Shown here: one piece after another, positions 25,001 to 37,346 of the stretch
Layout of the letters: the number at the start of each line of letters is the position of its first letter
How positions within the stretch are numbered: the stretch's first letter is position 1
Assembly: GCA_033063855.1 (NCBI GenBank)
Contig: CP093831.1
Coordinates: forward strand, 21,142,001-21,206,000
Source of the DNA: Smittia aterrima
Lineage: Eukaryota > Arthropoda > Insecta > Diptera > Chironomidae
Direction of reading: 5' to 3'
DNA: 64,000 nt
Program-made: the position numbers and the translations under genes
Notes under the pieces: model-generated
Seen by the model: the letters and a program-made list of their open reading frames with translations, nothing else
The model's database searches: none
What the model was told of the DNA's origin: nothing

Positions 25001-28000
25001 ACGAGATGTTGTGTAGAACAAAGTGAATGAAGAGAAGTTGATTCGAAGGATTGTATATCTCAATGAATCTCGTCTCAAGTTTGTTTATTTGAACAAACGG
25101 AAAGTCAACGTTTCCACTCATCAACCTTGGCCAGATGAAGTTTATTGATGCATTGAACTCGTACCGACGAATTTGTGACGTCGTCAGTCGAAATTGCATT
25201 TGTTTCAGACTCTGCTTGACCTCCATGAAGCTGCTCAATTGGCTTTTAAGTTTCTCATTGTCCCATCGAGTATATTCACTGAAATTTGTCAGTGTTCTCA
25301 TCCACATTTCACCGTAAGGTCGTGAGAGTGCTTCGAAACCCGTGTAGCACGTTGATCGCTTCTTGCATAAAACATCCTTTGGATTAAAGAACAACTTTCC
25401 AACGTCTGTGTCGACGTTTGGTAGAATTTCCGGCAGTTCATTCGGTCCTTTCACTGCGAACTCGTAAGAGATCCCATCCATATCCACTGCGATTCCTTCT
25501 ACAAACATCTTCTTCATGAAAGTCGAGTATGCTTCCACATTAAGCGAACATATTTTGCCCTAGAATAGAGAAAAACAAAACATCGTAAAATTATCAAAAT
25601 ATTATTTTCATTTTGTGTCAAAAAGCTGATAACAGTCACCATTTGTGGTCACTGCTGTTTCTTATCGCTACTCGAAAATTTAATGAAAAAAACAAACCGC
25701 GGAATTGAAGGATTTGGTATTTAAACACTTACCGGAAAGCAATCGTCGAAGATCATTTTACTTTTCAGCTCGAGACGACCCATTGCTGTTGAGAATTTTA
25801 CAGGTGTGTTGATCTCTTCAAACGGAGTCTTTAGAACGAAATGTCCACCAAACGATCCAACTACAGATGATTGTACCGAAACGGAGAAAACAACCCATTC
25901 GCCTGGCTTTATGTTGGGATTGCAGAACACGAGATCTTCCAACGACATTTTACTACAGCCACGCTGAAGGCTGGCGATGTGTGCTTGTCCATTCCCGCTT
26001 GTGATTGCACCTTTCCAACTTTTGATATCAATCGGAATAGGATTCTCATTCACGAATGCAATCAGAAGTTCTGATTGTTTAGAAACTGGCAACAAAGCTC
26101 CAAAGTTTAATGCCCTTTCATCCATTTGAGATCGTTCGCGAGCGAAATCGACTGGTACGATTCTCCGCAGCAATCCTGTGTATGATGTGATGCGAATGTC
26201 GTAGTATGTCACGTTCGTTAGAATCCGAAAACTCTCTTCAAGTGTTGTATTGTTTGTTAGAATTTGCACAGCGCTCAATGGTTGAAGATCGAGAAGTTTG
26301 GCCGAGCCACCTGGTTGAAGAACCAAAGGTTTAAAACCTGTGAGTTTGAAGTAACGTGTACAGCTTTCAGGTACGGTTAGATTTGTGATCGCCAATGGAA
26401 CATTATATTTGTTTTTGAGTATGATTGATCTCGACGCTTCGTAGGACTTTTTATCACTCCTTAAGAACATCAAGTCGCTGTCTCTGTAACTTAGGTTCCC
26501 TTCGATCACATTTCCAAAGAATGGAATTCTGTATGTCACTTCATCGAAGTCATCGTCGGCTGTGAAGAAAATGTTCCCGCTCACAAAGGTCGGCACGTTT
26601 GAGCATTTCGACCAATCCACTTCAACAGTAAAATGATCAGAAAAGTTTCTCCGACTGAACTGCACAACATCGACTAAGACGCATTGTGAGTTTCTGACTT
26701 CTTCGTACTCGCTATCGATTCCCCAGTTTTTGATACTTATTGACGTTGGACCGGAGTTTAGTAAGTTGAACACATAGCGCCGAACGCCATCGTCAAGTCC
26801 AACCATTCCGAAGTCAAGGAGCGGAACTTGCGAGTAAATTCCTGTTTCGTTAAAAATCTCAATCTCAATTGGTACCACAAGCATTTTCTCTTCCATCAAC
26901 GGCGTTCCTGCTATCTTGATTCTTACGTATGCTGTGTGATTGCCAGCTCGATGTCCCGTAAAACGTACTCGAATGACAGGCTTAGAGGTATACGGCGGAA
27001 TTTCCCACAGTTTGTAATCTCCTTCTTGTCCACCAGATGAAACGCTTGGCAGTTCTAATTGAAAGTCACCGCCACTGCTGTAAATCTCTGAGATCTGCAG
27101 TGCAAATTCATGGGGATTGTAAAGTTGAATCTCGGGTGATATTGTAGCGTTGAGTGGAAGTTTGATGCCAATCAGTGGCCGTAGCTTATACTGACATTCA
27201 ACTCCACTGCCGCGCACATGATAGTTTATCACGCCAAACGACGTATGAATGATTAGAGACGAGTTTGTTTCGCCGAGATGTCGCGGCAAGAACACAACCT
27301 TAAAGGTTGTGTTAGACTCGGGCAGAATCACTTTATCCTCGAAGTACGAGCTGTAGAAATCTGATGAACTTCCCGTTATACTGCCTAAATAAACCTTCTT
27401 GTGTTTATGTTTGTTAAACAGTATCACCACCTGATTGTGTGGGTCGCCAATAGATCTGCAAGGAGAGATACACAAAAAATTCATAAGTTACTTAATGCAA
27501 TCAGCATTCACCGTGAGAAGAAAAAAAGTTATCAAGAAATGTCAACACTTTGTGTTTTTATGAGGGAGTTTTCTTCGTAGACGACTTACGACGAGATGCG
27601 TTGAATAATTTCCTGTTCAACCTGTCATTTTGGTTTGAGCGGGATTTATGAGGATAAGCTTATTATCCTAGGTGAACAGGAATGATGCCATAAAAGGTCC
27701 CTAACATTCTAAAGCATGGAAATTGAGCCCAGAATTGTGCAAGTGGGGAAAAGCCCTTCCGTTAATTCGACCACAATGAGAATAGCTGTATTTCTTGTTT
27801 ATTTTTTCGTCGTTTAATTTTTTTGTTGTTGTTGTTATCATCGAGTAAAAAAAAAGATTTTTTTACAGAACGAGAGATGTGATGTCAACCGAGGACTCAA
27901 TTTGAGATGGTACGAGCCATCAGTTCAAGTTCGTGACGCAATCAAGTCTCCCACATTGCATGAAGCATGTGAGGTATGTGCAGCGTTGGTCCGCGATTAT

Positions 28001-28281
28001 CTTCCAGATGTGTTCCCCAATTCCATTCAACAACACGCACACACTTGTGATGGAACACGAGAGGAAAACTTGGAAGAAAAATAAACTTACCTCTGATTAA
28101 AGTTTAATATTTTCGGTGACATCACAAGAAGCGACGATTCATCTTTTGCATTGATGGACTCGGCTGCAAAACTGTCGAGTTTGTCTTCAAACATTTGATT
28201 TTGTTGTGAAAGTTCATCGCGACTTGAAATTGCAAAAGATAAAATTTCGAGAAGAATGACTACGATTAGCATTTTTGACAT
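22096..28281 (-). CDS. Tmem131: TMEM131 homolog, procollagen-secretion factor
   Basis: ER/Golgi membrane protein. The TMEM131 family is known to recruit procollagen through PapD-like luminal domains and to bind TRAPP III for export. Four exons: 28091-28281, 25733-27455, 23355-25559, 22096-23130; about 1717 aa, near the vertebrate length. Seen: N-terminal signal peptide (MSKMLIVVILLEILSFAIS), the RSIGDPHNQVVILFNKHKH start of the PapD-L domain, FKVVFLPRHLGETNSSLIIH, and YKLRPLIGIKLPLN followed by YSSGGDFQLELP, all characteristic of TMEM131. The DCFP|GKICSLN junction is also conserved. One TM (ALLVLCIALFLVMIASAI, about residues 1058-1076) precedes a long Ser/Asn/Gln-rich cytosolic tail ending with WSPAYR and SLSAIWEPN. 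Intron 1 (27456-28090) contains no recognised gene. Confidence 0.93.
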
Positions 28282-28801
28282 CTCTCAGTTGAATTAGTTC
28301 ACAATATTTAGTTTTCACTTGTCTTTGCGGTCTTAAGCATTCTTTTGCATTTTCAAATTGTTCAGCTGAAAATGCAATTAAATAATTTTTTTATTTTCTC
28401 GTCTTCTCGTATCTTTTCTTCTTTTTTTTAAACAATTTTTTGTAGAAGATCGAAAATGAAAGTTGAAGATTGTCTACTTTGTCCGATTTGTTTGGTTTTG
28501 CACAATTTGCTTGAATAACTTTTATGATCTGATATCTGAAAGATGCTTGTAATGTGAATGAATTAATGCACTTAATTAATGAATTACTCGAAGAATAGTT
28601 TCGATTAAAAAATCATTTTCATGACAGCGCTTTTCTGGTTTCGCGGTTTTAATTCTAATCAAGGGTAAATCATGACAATTTTAAGCACAAAAGCACTAAA
28701 TTCCGCTAAAAGTTGTAACTGAAAAATTTATTTCAAAAAACTCATGTTCACTGAGAAGTTGATTTACCCTCTGATTGTAAACCGGCACCTTGTTAGTGAA
28801 A
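28282..28801. other. divergent promoter region of TMEM131 and DDOST
   Basis: About 520 bp between two genes transcribed away from each other, both acting in the secretory pathway. No TATA box or repeat supported. Confidence 0.5.
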
Positions 28802-30492
28802 ATGAAAATTGTTCAATTTATCGTGTTGCTCGTGGTCCTTGTGACTTTAATCGATGCTGCAGAGAAGAAGGAAACTCTCGTACTGTTGGATAACTTGGCC
28901 ACTCGTGAAACGCACTCGATTTTCTTTAAAAACTTGCAAGGTAAATTTTTCAGCCATTCACGAAAAGCCAACTCATCCAAATTAAAATTGATTTTCTCTA
29001 CATTATTTAAAAATATTTAAAAACATAAGAAATCATCTTAAATGATGGAAAGATAGAAATATAAAATTTTAAAATACAAAAAATTTGCTTGAACAAAAAA
29101 ATTTGCTTGAACAAAAAAATTTGCTTGAACAAAAAAATTTGCTTGAACAAAAAAATTTGCTTGAACAAAAAAATTTGCTTGAACTACAAAAAATAAATCC
29201 GACAATACTTTTCTATGGTTTAGCACTAAGAAATGCTACTAAGACTCTTTAATTAACTGGGAAAAATTAATGCGAACATCGTTCGTAATTTCTAATCTAC
29301 AGATCGTGAATTCAAGTTAACATTCAAACTAGCGGATGATCCCAATTTAGTGTTGTCGAAATACGGCGAATACCTTTATCAAAACTTGATAATTTTCGCT
29401 CCATCAGTTGAAGAATTCGGCGGATCAATTTCGGTCGAAGCAATTGCACAATTTATTGATGATGGAGGAAATGTTCTTGTTGCTGGATCATCAACATCAG
29501 GCGAAGGCATCCGTGAGCTTGCTTCAGAGTGTGGTTTCGAAATCGATGAAGAGAACGCAGCTGTAATTGACCACTTGAACTATGATGAGCTTCTCGACAA
29601 TGGAGACCACACAACTCTTGTGGCTTCCCCGAAAAATCTTATCGACTCTGAAATAATCGTGGGAGGAAAAAACATCAAACCATTGCTTTATCGTGGAACT
29701 GGAATTCTCGCTGATCGTGAGAATCCTCTTGTTCTTCCTTTGCTTACTGCAGACTCGACTGCCTACAGTTACATTCCTGACTCGCCCATCAAGGAATATC
29801 CACATGCCATTGGCAAAGGAACCATTCTCATTGCTGCTCTCCAAGCTCGCAACAACGCCCGTGTTGTGTTCTCGGGATCACTCTACTTCTTCTCTGATGA
29901 TGCCATTCTATCTCAAGTTAAGAAAATCAACGAAAACACTGTTCATGACCAATCAGGCAACATCAACGTAGTTAATGCTATCAGCAAGTGGGTTTTCGGA
30001 GAGAGCGGACAGATTCGAGTTGTCTCGGTAAAGCATCACAAGGAAGGAGAAAAATCTGCCCCTGAAAGCTACACAATTCTCGAGACAGTTGTTTACACGA
30101 TCGAAATTGAACAACTTGTGAATGGAATCTGGAAAGCCTTCGCAGCAAATGATGTTCAACTAGAATTTGTTCGCATTGATCCATTCGTAAGAAATACTTT
30201 GAAATCAATTGGAGGAGGAAAATTCGAAGCCAAGTTTAAGATTCCTGACGTGTATGGCGTTTACCAGTTCAAGGTGGATTATGATCGAGTTGGCTACACT
30301 CATCTTTACAGCACAACTCAGGTCTCTGTTCGTCCTCTCACTCACACTCAATACGAGCGATTCATTCCCAGCGCTTTCCCTTACTACGCTAGCGCCTTCT
30401 CGATGATGTTTGGAGTTTTCGTATTCTCATTCGTCTTTTTGTACTTCAAAGACAAACCCGAAAAGGTTGAAACCGATAAGAAAACAAACTAA
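28802..30492 (+). CDS. Ost48: oligosaccharyltransferase 48 kDa subunit (DDOST/Ost48)
   Basis: Non-catalytic subunit of the ER oligosaccharyltransferase complex that N-glycosylates nascent proteins. Two exons, 28802-28940 and 29303-30492, 442 aa as in other animals. Signal peptide MKIVQFIVLLVVLVTLIDA; ETLVLLDNLATRETHSIFF and FIDDGGNVLVAGSS are conserved DDOST blocks, and VFSGSLYFFSD lies mid-protein. A single C-terminal TM (FGVFVFSFVFLYF) is followed by a Lys-rich cytosolic tail with KK near the end, typical of ER retention. ATG at 28802 is used because it directly precedes the signal peptide. AATAAA at 30539-30544. The intron contains an 18 bp minisatellite. Confidence 0.97.
29082..29186. repeat. 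18 bp minisatellite in the DDOST intron
   Basis: About six head-to-tail copies of AAAAAAATTTGCTTGAAC, nearly perfect, inside the DDOST intron. Its period of 18 makes a repeated six-residue pattern on the minus strand that is not a gene. Confidence 0.9.
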
Positions 30493-30683
30493 GAGTTCAC
30501 ATTGCGATTAATTCGCTTTCAAATTTTCAAAACTTTCAAATAAAATATTTCCATTCAAAACATTCGTTTGAGTTTTATTTAAATAGCGACATCTCGCGAC
30601 ATTAATTTCTCTTATTTACTTGCCGTCAATCAATTGTTTGTTTATTTTAATTGTACTTAAGGAAGCGTTTAGTTCAAGATAAC

Positions 30684-31090
30684 ATGCAGGACAAAACGCA
30701 GGAAGAGCTGAGAGAACTGCTTAGACTAAAGAAAAGAATCCTTGGACCTTTTCTGCCGTTCTTCGAAATACAAAAAGCACTAAATCTGTCAGAATGGCAA
30801 ATGGTTTATGATGTGCTTCGAAGTGATGAAGAGACGTAAGTCAAAGCTCAAACTGTTGTACAACAGACAAATAATAGTTTTATTCATTTAGACCAAGTCT
30901 TCGTGATATTTTAACCATCAAAAAAGAGATTCTCAAAGCTCAGGTGCGCTCGATAGATTCGACCAAGCCGTTCAAAGAGAAAATGTCTGACGAGATTCGA
31001 CTGATTGTCGCAGAAGAAGAAGCCAACAAATTCCAGCATAAACGATTTAACGAGAAGGCTGTAGTGATCAAAATCGAGCGTGATGAATAA
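30684..31090 (+). CDS. small unrecognised charged protein
   Basis: Two exons, 30684-30835 and 30892-31090, 116 aa, joined at a GT-AG intron of 56 bp in phase 2. The product is mostly helical and charged: MQDKTQEELRELLRLKKRI, an LNLSEWQMVYDVL segment, then Lys/Glu-rich sequence ending in VVIKIERDE. No signal peptide or membrane segment. I do not recognise a family. The frame stays open upstream to about 30651, so a further 5' exon cannot be excluded. It lies in the same orientation 190 bp after DDOST. Confidence 0.55.
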
Positions 31091-31124
31091 TTTATTGAAT
31101 GGTAAATTAAACACAGAACTTCTA

Positions 31125-31926
31125 CTAAACACTTGAAAACTGAATGAAAATCACCTGGAAATAAATATTTTAAAATAAAAACCTCAATCGAAATAAACTT
31201 CTTACCAAATATGTTGCAATTCCACTCAAGATTGAGATGAGTAAGCGATTGTTTACATCAAAGAGACTTTTAGATCGCATTGAGATCCTCTCGTGAGCAC
31301 ATTGAAGTGAAAAGTGGATGATTATTTTACTGAGCTCAATATCATCCTTCGTTTTCTTAATGCTATAAAGATAAATTGGGATCCTCGCCGATTCAATTTT
31401 TATTTTGTTTGCTTTGTGAAGAACCAGTAGAATTAAAAGTATTGGACTGATGACACACGAGACGTACTGCGAGATGGAAAATCCAACAGAGCCAGGATCG
31501 TAAAGTATCGAAATGTAAAGCCAGTAGGAGTCGCATCCGATTTGCACAAAATTATAAACAAGATTCGATGTCAACGACCAAGTGAATGCTTCGTTTATCT
31601 CAAAAGTTATGCTCCACAGCTCTCCGTGCGCAGTTTTAATATTCTGAAGTTCTTCCAACGTTTTTTCGTAAAATATTTTGTTTGAAGACATCAAATTTCT
31701 CTTTGAGTCCTCAACAATTTTCAACATTTTATTTTGCAGCACAAAAATATTTGTTTGAATCTCATGCATCATGAAAAGATATTGCAAATATTTGAAGCGA
31801 CATAGATATTTTCTATGAAAGCCCAGAAAAGGTTTGCATAATAGAATTCGATCCGTTCATGTTTCATGAAAATATTAATTTCAGCCACGATAAATAAATG
31901 ATAAAAATATTTTAATAGGGAAATTG
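31125..31926 (-). pseudogene. gustatory receptor, 5'-truncated and frameshifted
   Basis: C-terminal half of an insect gustatory receptor (7tm_7). The last exon 31125-31154 encodes VIFIQFSSV, spliced to the exon ending at 31206 (...GIATYL|V). SLQCAHERISMRSKSLFDVNNRLL is the typical Gr region between TM6 and TM7. Further upstream, in another frame, the sequence KHERIEFYYANLFWAFIENIYV reads like an earlier Gr segment; the switch of frame near 31795-31815 indicates a 1-2 bp indel. Reading stops at 31926, exactly where a palindromic element begins, and the N-terminal half is absent. A chemoreceptor relic rather than a working gene; an intact relative lies at 62586-63939. Confidence 0.75.
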
Positions 31927-32047
31927 GATTTCGAAGGAAAACATACTTTTTACATGTATTTTACATGTATTTATTTTTTAATTACATGTAAAAAGTATGT
32001 ATTTTATATGTAAAATACATGTAAAAAGTATGTTTTCCTTCGAAATC
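31927..32047. mobile_element. 121 bp palindromic foldback/MITE-like element
   Basis: Near-perfect inverted repeat: arms 31927-31969 and 32005-32047 (GATTTCGAAGGAAAACATAC at the outer end) with a 35 bp loop that itself contains ACATGTAAAAAGTATGT. No clear target duplication was found. It abuts the broken end of the gustatory receptor relic. Confidence 0.8.
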
Positions 32048-32099
32048 ACGGCGTCCATTTTAACAAAACTTTTTAAGAATTTGTCTTGAATTAAATTAG

Positions 32100-32155
32100 T
32101 TTCGACTGTACAGTGAAGAAAATAACATTTCACATTAAAATTATTTGAGCATTTG
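32100..32155 (+). repeat. diverged monomer of the 106 bp satellite
   Basis: TGTACAGTGAAGAAAATAAC followed by ATTAAAATTATTTGAGCA matches the central part of the 106 bp repeat found at 35417-37346, as a lone degraded fragment. Confidence 0.6.
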
Positions 32156-32230
32156 TTTTGTCTATAAGTTGAGGAGTTTTATTCTACAGACATTGCCGAT
32201 TCTACTAAACCATGAGTTAGGGCAGCATTA

Positions 32231-33802
32231 AGGTGAGGATAAATCGTTTACGACATGTAAGATTTTCATAAAAATATCAGCTAAATGATTTGGTGCGATG
32301 AAACAAAATATGGATTTATGATTCTTATCTAATGATCTAAGTAATTTATTGAAAAGTTTTTAAATAATCAAGTAACAAATGGGAGAAAATAAATAAAGTT
32401 TCATTTTTTCAGATATTTAGCGGGTATTTCGTTTACGACATCTAAATACAAATTTTTCCACTCAACGATTCTTGATGTTTTACTTAGTTTTTTTTACTTT
32501 TATTTGATGAATTGAAGTTAACTTCACGGTAAACAAGCAGTTTTGCACAGTTCAAAGTCACTGAATTAAAATGCCAAAATATAAATACTTAAGCGACGTC
32601 GAAAAAGCTGTTATTGATGAAATAAACCAACTACAACTCTCCAAGGCGTTCATAGCAATAAGATTCAAGAGAAGTCGTCGCGTTGTGCTAAATTATCTAA
32701 AAAACGAGCAAGTTACGATCAAAAAAAGAAAACAAAGGGCAACTCAAAGATCAACCATCGACAAAAAATACAAATAATTCAACTTGCATCAACCGGAAGA
32801 TTCACCACAAATGAAATTGTCAATGAACTGAACTTGGTCATCAAGAAGGATGCAGTAGCTAAAATTTTGAAGAAGACCAGACACTCAAATACACGAAAAA
32901 TATGCGTCAACCGTCCCTGAAGCCCGAACATGAAAGGGCACATCCCGACTGGGCTAAAAAATACATTCACTGGACGACGGAGTGGAAGAACGTTATCTTT
33001 TCGGATAAGAAAAAGTTCAATTTGGATGGTTCAGATGGATTTGCATTCTATAGGCATGATCTACGAATGTTTAAAAAAGTCGCTAATTTGGGGGTGGATC
33101 ATTGATGGTCTGTACAGCATTTTTGATGCATGGATAGACTCCACTGGCCAAAATTCGACTCAAAAGAATTCAACAAACTACGTTTCCATTTTTAGAGACA
33201 TTTTAATCCCATTCAGCGAAGACTACATGGATGAAGACTTCGTTTTTTAACAAGATAATACATCAATCCATGCGAGTCGCGTGTCAAAAACTTGGTTCAA
33301 CGACAAAGACATTAAGCTGTTGGAATGACCAGCCCGTAGCCCTGATCTCAACCCCATCGAGAATCTTTGGGTAATAATGGCACCTAAGATTTACGAAGGA
33401 AGACGACAATTTGGAACAGTTCAAGAGCTTGAAGTCACTGTTCGTAATGTTTGGCGAGAAATTCGTACAACACTTCTCGAAACATTAGTTAATTCCATGC
33501 TAAATTGCTTGACTGATGTTGTACAATGAAATGAAAAACAAATTAATAAGTAAATCATCAACAATCGTTGAGAGGAAATATTTGTATTTAGATGTCGTAA
33601 ACGAATTACCCGCTAAATATCTGAAAAAATGAAACTTTATTTATTTTCTCCCATTTGTTACTTGATTATTTAAAAACTTTTCAATAAATTACTTAGATCA
33701 CCAGACAAGAATCATAAATCCATATTTTGATTCATCGCACCAAATCATTTAGCCGATATTTTTATGAAAATCTTACATGTCGTAAACGATTTATCCCCGC
33801 CT
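32231..33802 (+). mobile_element. degenerate Tc1-like transposon with IR/DR ends
   Basis: 1572 bp element flanked by TA (32229-32230 and 33803-33804). Inverted repeats of about 220 bp (32231-32450 and 33583-33802) begin AGGTGAGGATAAATCG / AGGCGGGGATAAATCG. Each carries two copies of TCGTTTACGACAT spaced 185 bp (32244, 32429; mirrored at 33592, 33777): an IR/DR arrangement like that of some Tc1 elements. The transposase inside is broken. Confidence 0.88.
32571..33529 (+). pseudogene. Tc1-type DD34E transposase, inactivated
   Basis: Begins MPKYKYLSDVEKAVIDEI, a helix-turn-helix DNA-binding start, and runs into a stop after KKYK near 32777. Later pieces are recognisable in other frames: WKNVIFSDKKKFNLDG (first Asp), QDNTSIHASR (second Asp) and SPDLNPIENLW (Glu), with 34 residues between second Asp and Glu, the Tc1 DD34E spacing. 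Frameshifts lie between 32780 and 33250, and a TGA at 33326-33328 sits where relatives have Trp. Cannot encode a transposase as it stands. Confidence 0.88.
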
Positions 33803-33804
33803 TA

Positions 33805-34321
33805 TTTGAGTCTATTTCTTTCGTTCGTTCACAATAATATATAATTGTTTGTAAAAAAAACATATGTTATTCTTTTGAGATTTTTTGACGCCATTTTTCA
33901 AAAAAATCTGGAGCCTGAACGAAGCGGACAGCCAGCAAAAGGATGAAACGAGCTTCTGCCTATTAGCTATGCTACAATCTGGCATACTCACTTTTTTATT
34001 ATGAATTCTTGTTATAAAGTAAATCAAAGATGAATCATAGAAAAGTTGAAATTCACAATGAAACGTCACTAATGAAAGAAAAAAATTAATAGCTCTTTAA
34101 TTAAGTGACTTTTAAATAAAGAGTTTTATCCAAAAAAATAGTTTTTTTTAAACTGAATCTAATAAGATAATATAAAAGTTATAAATATTTCCGCGCGATA
34201 AGTTATTTCATTTTTAAGTTCATTAGTGACGTTTCATTCTTAAAAGAATTCCCCATATTTCAAGTTGATAAAAATAGAAACTTCGTTATTAAAATTTTCA
34301 AATACTTTCATGAGAAGATGT
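33805..34321. other. noncoding gap downstream of the transposon
   Basis: AT-rich, no recognised gene or repeat; probably includes the 3' UTR of the minus-strand gene that follows. Confidence 0.4.
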
Positions 34322-34933
34322 TTATTCTTCATTTGGATAAGAAATAGGAACACTATGGGCAGTGTGTAGACTCTCAGTCAAAATTGAGATTTGCACCAAG
34401 TTAATTTCTTTATCAATAGCAAGGTCATTGCGCTCTTCTACAACTGTTGAGAGATCGTTTCTTAATGAGTCCTCTAATTTTTCAAAAGTATCAACCAACT
34501 CGTACACGCCCGAATCATACTAAACAAGAATGAATAAAAATAAAATCAATTTTTAAATAGTTAAAAATGGATAAATAATAATTACTTCATGCAGAGATTC
34601 CTCGAAATTTAAGAAGAATTCGCGACACATATTCAAGGAAAACATTGCTTGATTCAAGTCTGATGAAATGGCATTTCCAGGTGCAGACGATGAACTGCGG
34701 GATTGAACTGCACTCAAAAGTGCAACGAAATCTGCCATCATATTGAAGTGACGCTTGAGAAAGCAATAATTAATTAAAAGGAAAATAATTCTAAATCCTC
34801 CACTTACCTCAAAAATCAAATCTCGAAAAATCGAAAATCGATCACGCATAATTGTGCGTAAGCGCGTAACTTCGAGCAATTGATCGCGAAAATTCCGTAA
34901 GGATGTTCTTGAACTATCACTAAATCCAGACAT
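34322..34933 (-). CDS. small unrecognised helical protein
   Basis: Three exons, 34808-34933, 34586-34753 and 34322-34519, all phase 0 with good GT-AG sites; 163 aa. Sequence is helical: MSGFSDSSRTSLRNFRDQLL start, a Phe/Met-rich middle (FFLNFEESLHE), and a Leu/Glu-rich end (VDTFEKLEDSLRNDL) that could form a coiled coil. No signal peptide or membrane segment. Family not recognised. Clean frame across three exons supports a real gene. Confidence 0.6.
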
Positions 34934-35112
34934 GATTAATCGATCGCAGAACGAAGAATGAGAGAAAACAAAGTTTGAGGCAACTCAACCTCTTTTAAAA
35001 AATATGACTAAAAAGAAGAAAAACATTTTACAAACACATCGATACTGCGTTTCAGTTTTATATGAAATGTACTGTGAAAAAAATAACATTAAATTAAAAT
35101 TATTTTGTACTA

Positions 35113-35361
35113 GTTTACCCCGGGCGGCTTTGCCGCCCGTCAAGACGAATCCTTTCGAGTTTTCCCGAAGTTTCATCGAAGTTTCCCAGAAGTTTTCCGA
35201 AGCTTTCCCGAAATTTTCCCGAGTTTTTCCCAATTTTTTTTTCGAGTTTTCCCTACTTTTCCCGAAGTTTTTTCAAAATTTTCCCGAGTTTTCCGAAGTT
35301 TTGGGTTCATGCACAGCGATGCTTAATTCATTTTTTCGCCACCAGTTGCGCTAAAGTCGAA
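35113..35361 (+). repeat. GGGAAAA-type dispersed repeat, copy 1
   Basis: Opens with a GC-rich hairpin GGGCGGCTTTGCCGCCC (35124-35140), continues with about a dozen degenerate TTTTCCCGAAG units of 10-20 bp, and ends with GCGCTAAAGTCGA. An inverted relative is at 42760-42998. GC content is far above the surroundings. Class unknown; hairpin end recalls Helitron termini but no other Helitron mark was seen. Confidence 0.7.
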
Positions 35362-35416
35362 CGTCACGCCACATACAGAAGGAAAGAATTTCAGATCAAG
35401 CCAATTCTTATTATTA

Positions 35417-37346
35417 TTTCTTTGAGCACATCGAGAGATTTTACAAACACATACGATAGAGCGTTTGATATGAAATGTACAGTGCTGTAAAAAAATTAAT
35501 ATGAGATTAAAATTATTTTGTGTTTCTTTGATCACATCGAGAGATTATACAAACACATACGATAGAGCGTTTGATATGAAATGTACAGTGCTGTGAAAAA
35601 AATAATATGAGATTAAAATTATTTTGTATTTCTTTGAGCACATCGAAAGATTTTACAAACACATTCGATAGAGCGTTTGATAAGAAATGTACAGTGCTGT
35701 GAAAAAAAATAATATGAGAATAAAATTATTTTGTATTTCTTTGAGCACATCGAAAGATTTTACAAACACATACGATGCAGCGTTTGATATGAAATGTACA
35801 GTGCTGTGAAAAAATATCATGAGATTAAAAATATTTTGTATTTCTTTGAGCACATCGAGAGATTTACAAACACATTCGATAGAGCGTTTGATATGAAATG
35901 TACAGTGCTGTGAAAAAAATATCATGAGATTAAAATTATTTTGTATTTCTTTGAGCACATCGAAAGATTTTACAAACACATACGATAGAGCGTTTGATAT
36001 GAAATGTACAGTGCTGTGAAAAAAATAATATGAGATTGAAATTATTTTGTATTTCTTTGAGCACATCGAAAGATTTTACAAACACATTCGATAGAGCGTT
36101 TGATATGAAATGTACAGTGCTGTGAAAAAAATAATATGAGAATAAAATTATTTTGTATTTCTTTGAGCACATCGAAAGATTTTACAAACACATTCGATAG
36201 AGCGTTTGATATGAAATGTACAGTGCTGTGAAAAAAATAATATGAGATTGAAATTATTTTGTATTTCTTTGAGCACATCGAAAGATTTTACAAACACATA
36301 CGATAGAGCGTTTGATATGAAATGTACAGTGCTGTGAAAAAAATAACATGAGATTGAAATTATTTTGTATTTCTTTGAGCACATCGAAAGATTTTACAAA
36401 CACATACGATAGAGCGTTTGATATGAAATGTACAGTGCTGTGAAAAAAATAATATGAGATTGAAATTATTTTGTATTTCTTTGAGCACATCGAAAGATTT
36501 TACAAACACATACGATAGAGCGTTTGATATGAAATGTACAGTGCTGTGAAAAAAATAATATGAGATTGAAATTATTTTGTATTTCTTTGAGCACATCGAA
36601 AGATTTTACAAACACATTCGATAGAGCGTTTGATATGAAATGTACAGTGCTGTGAAAAAAATAATATGAGATTAAAATTATTTTGTATTTCTTTGAGCAC
36701 ATCGAAAGATTTTACAAACACATTCGATAGAGCGTTTGATATGAAATGTACAGTGCTGTGAAAAAAATAACATGAGATTAAAATTATTTTGTATTTCTTT
36801 GAGCACATCGAAAGATTTTACAAACACATTCGATAGAGCGTTTGATATGAAATGTACAGTGCTGTGAAAAAAATAATATGAGAATAAAAATATTTTGTAT
36901 TTCTTTGAGCACATCGAGAGATTTTACAAACATTTGACAGAGCGTTTGATATGAAATGTACAGTACCGTGAAAAAAATAACATGAGATTAAAATTATTTT
37001 GTATTTCTTTGAGCACATCGAAAGATTTTACGAACACATTCGATAGAGCGTTTGATATGAAATGTACAGTGCTGTGAAAAAAATAACATGAGATTAAAAT
37101 TATTTTGTATTTCTTTGAGCACATCGAAAGATTTTACAAACACATTCGATAGAGCGTTTGATATGAAATGTACAGTGCTGTAAAAAAAAATAATGAGATT
37201 AAAATTATTTTGTATTTCTTTGAGCACATCGAAAGATTTTACAAACACATTCGATAGAGCGTTTGATATGAAATGTACAGTACTGTGAAAAAAATAACAT
37301 GAGATTAAAATTATTTTGTATTTCTTTGAGCACATCGAAAGATTTT
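35417..37346. repeat. 106 bp satellite array, about 18 copies
   Basis: Head-to-tail units beginning TTTGAGCACATCGAAAGATT and containing GATAGAGCGTTTGATATGAA, then an A-run of 6-8 bases. Length varies by one or two bases around 106. Minus-strand open frames repeat with the same period and are not genes. A diverged unit at 35015-35110 precedes the array. The last unit breaks off exactly at the left end of the large inverted duplication. Confidence 0.95.

Noticed and set aside
27902..28084. Plus-strand frame in TMEM131 intron 1
   Set aside because: Short, overlaps the intron of a strong gene on the other strand, no supporting sites.
29038..29226. Minus-strand frame with six-residue repeats
   Set aside because: Produced by the 18 bp minisatellite inside the DDOST intron.
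35653..37335. Nested minus-strand open frames with a repeated FFHSTVHFISNAL pattern
   Set aside because: They follow the 106 bp satellite period and shift frame every unit; repeat translation, not genes.
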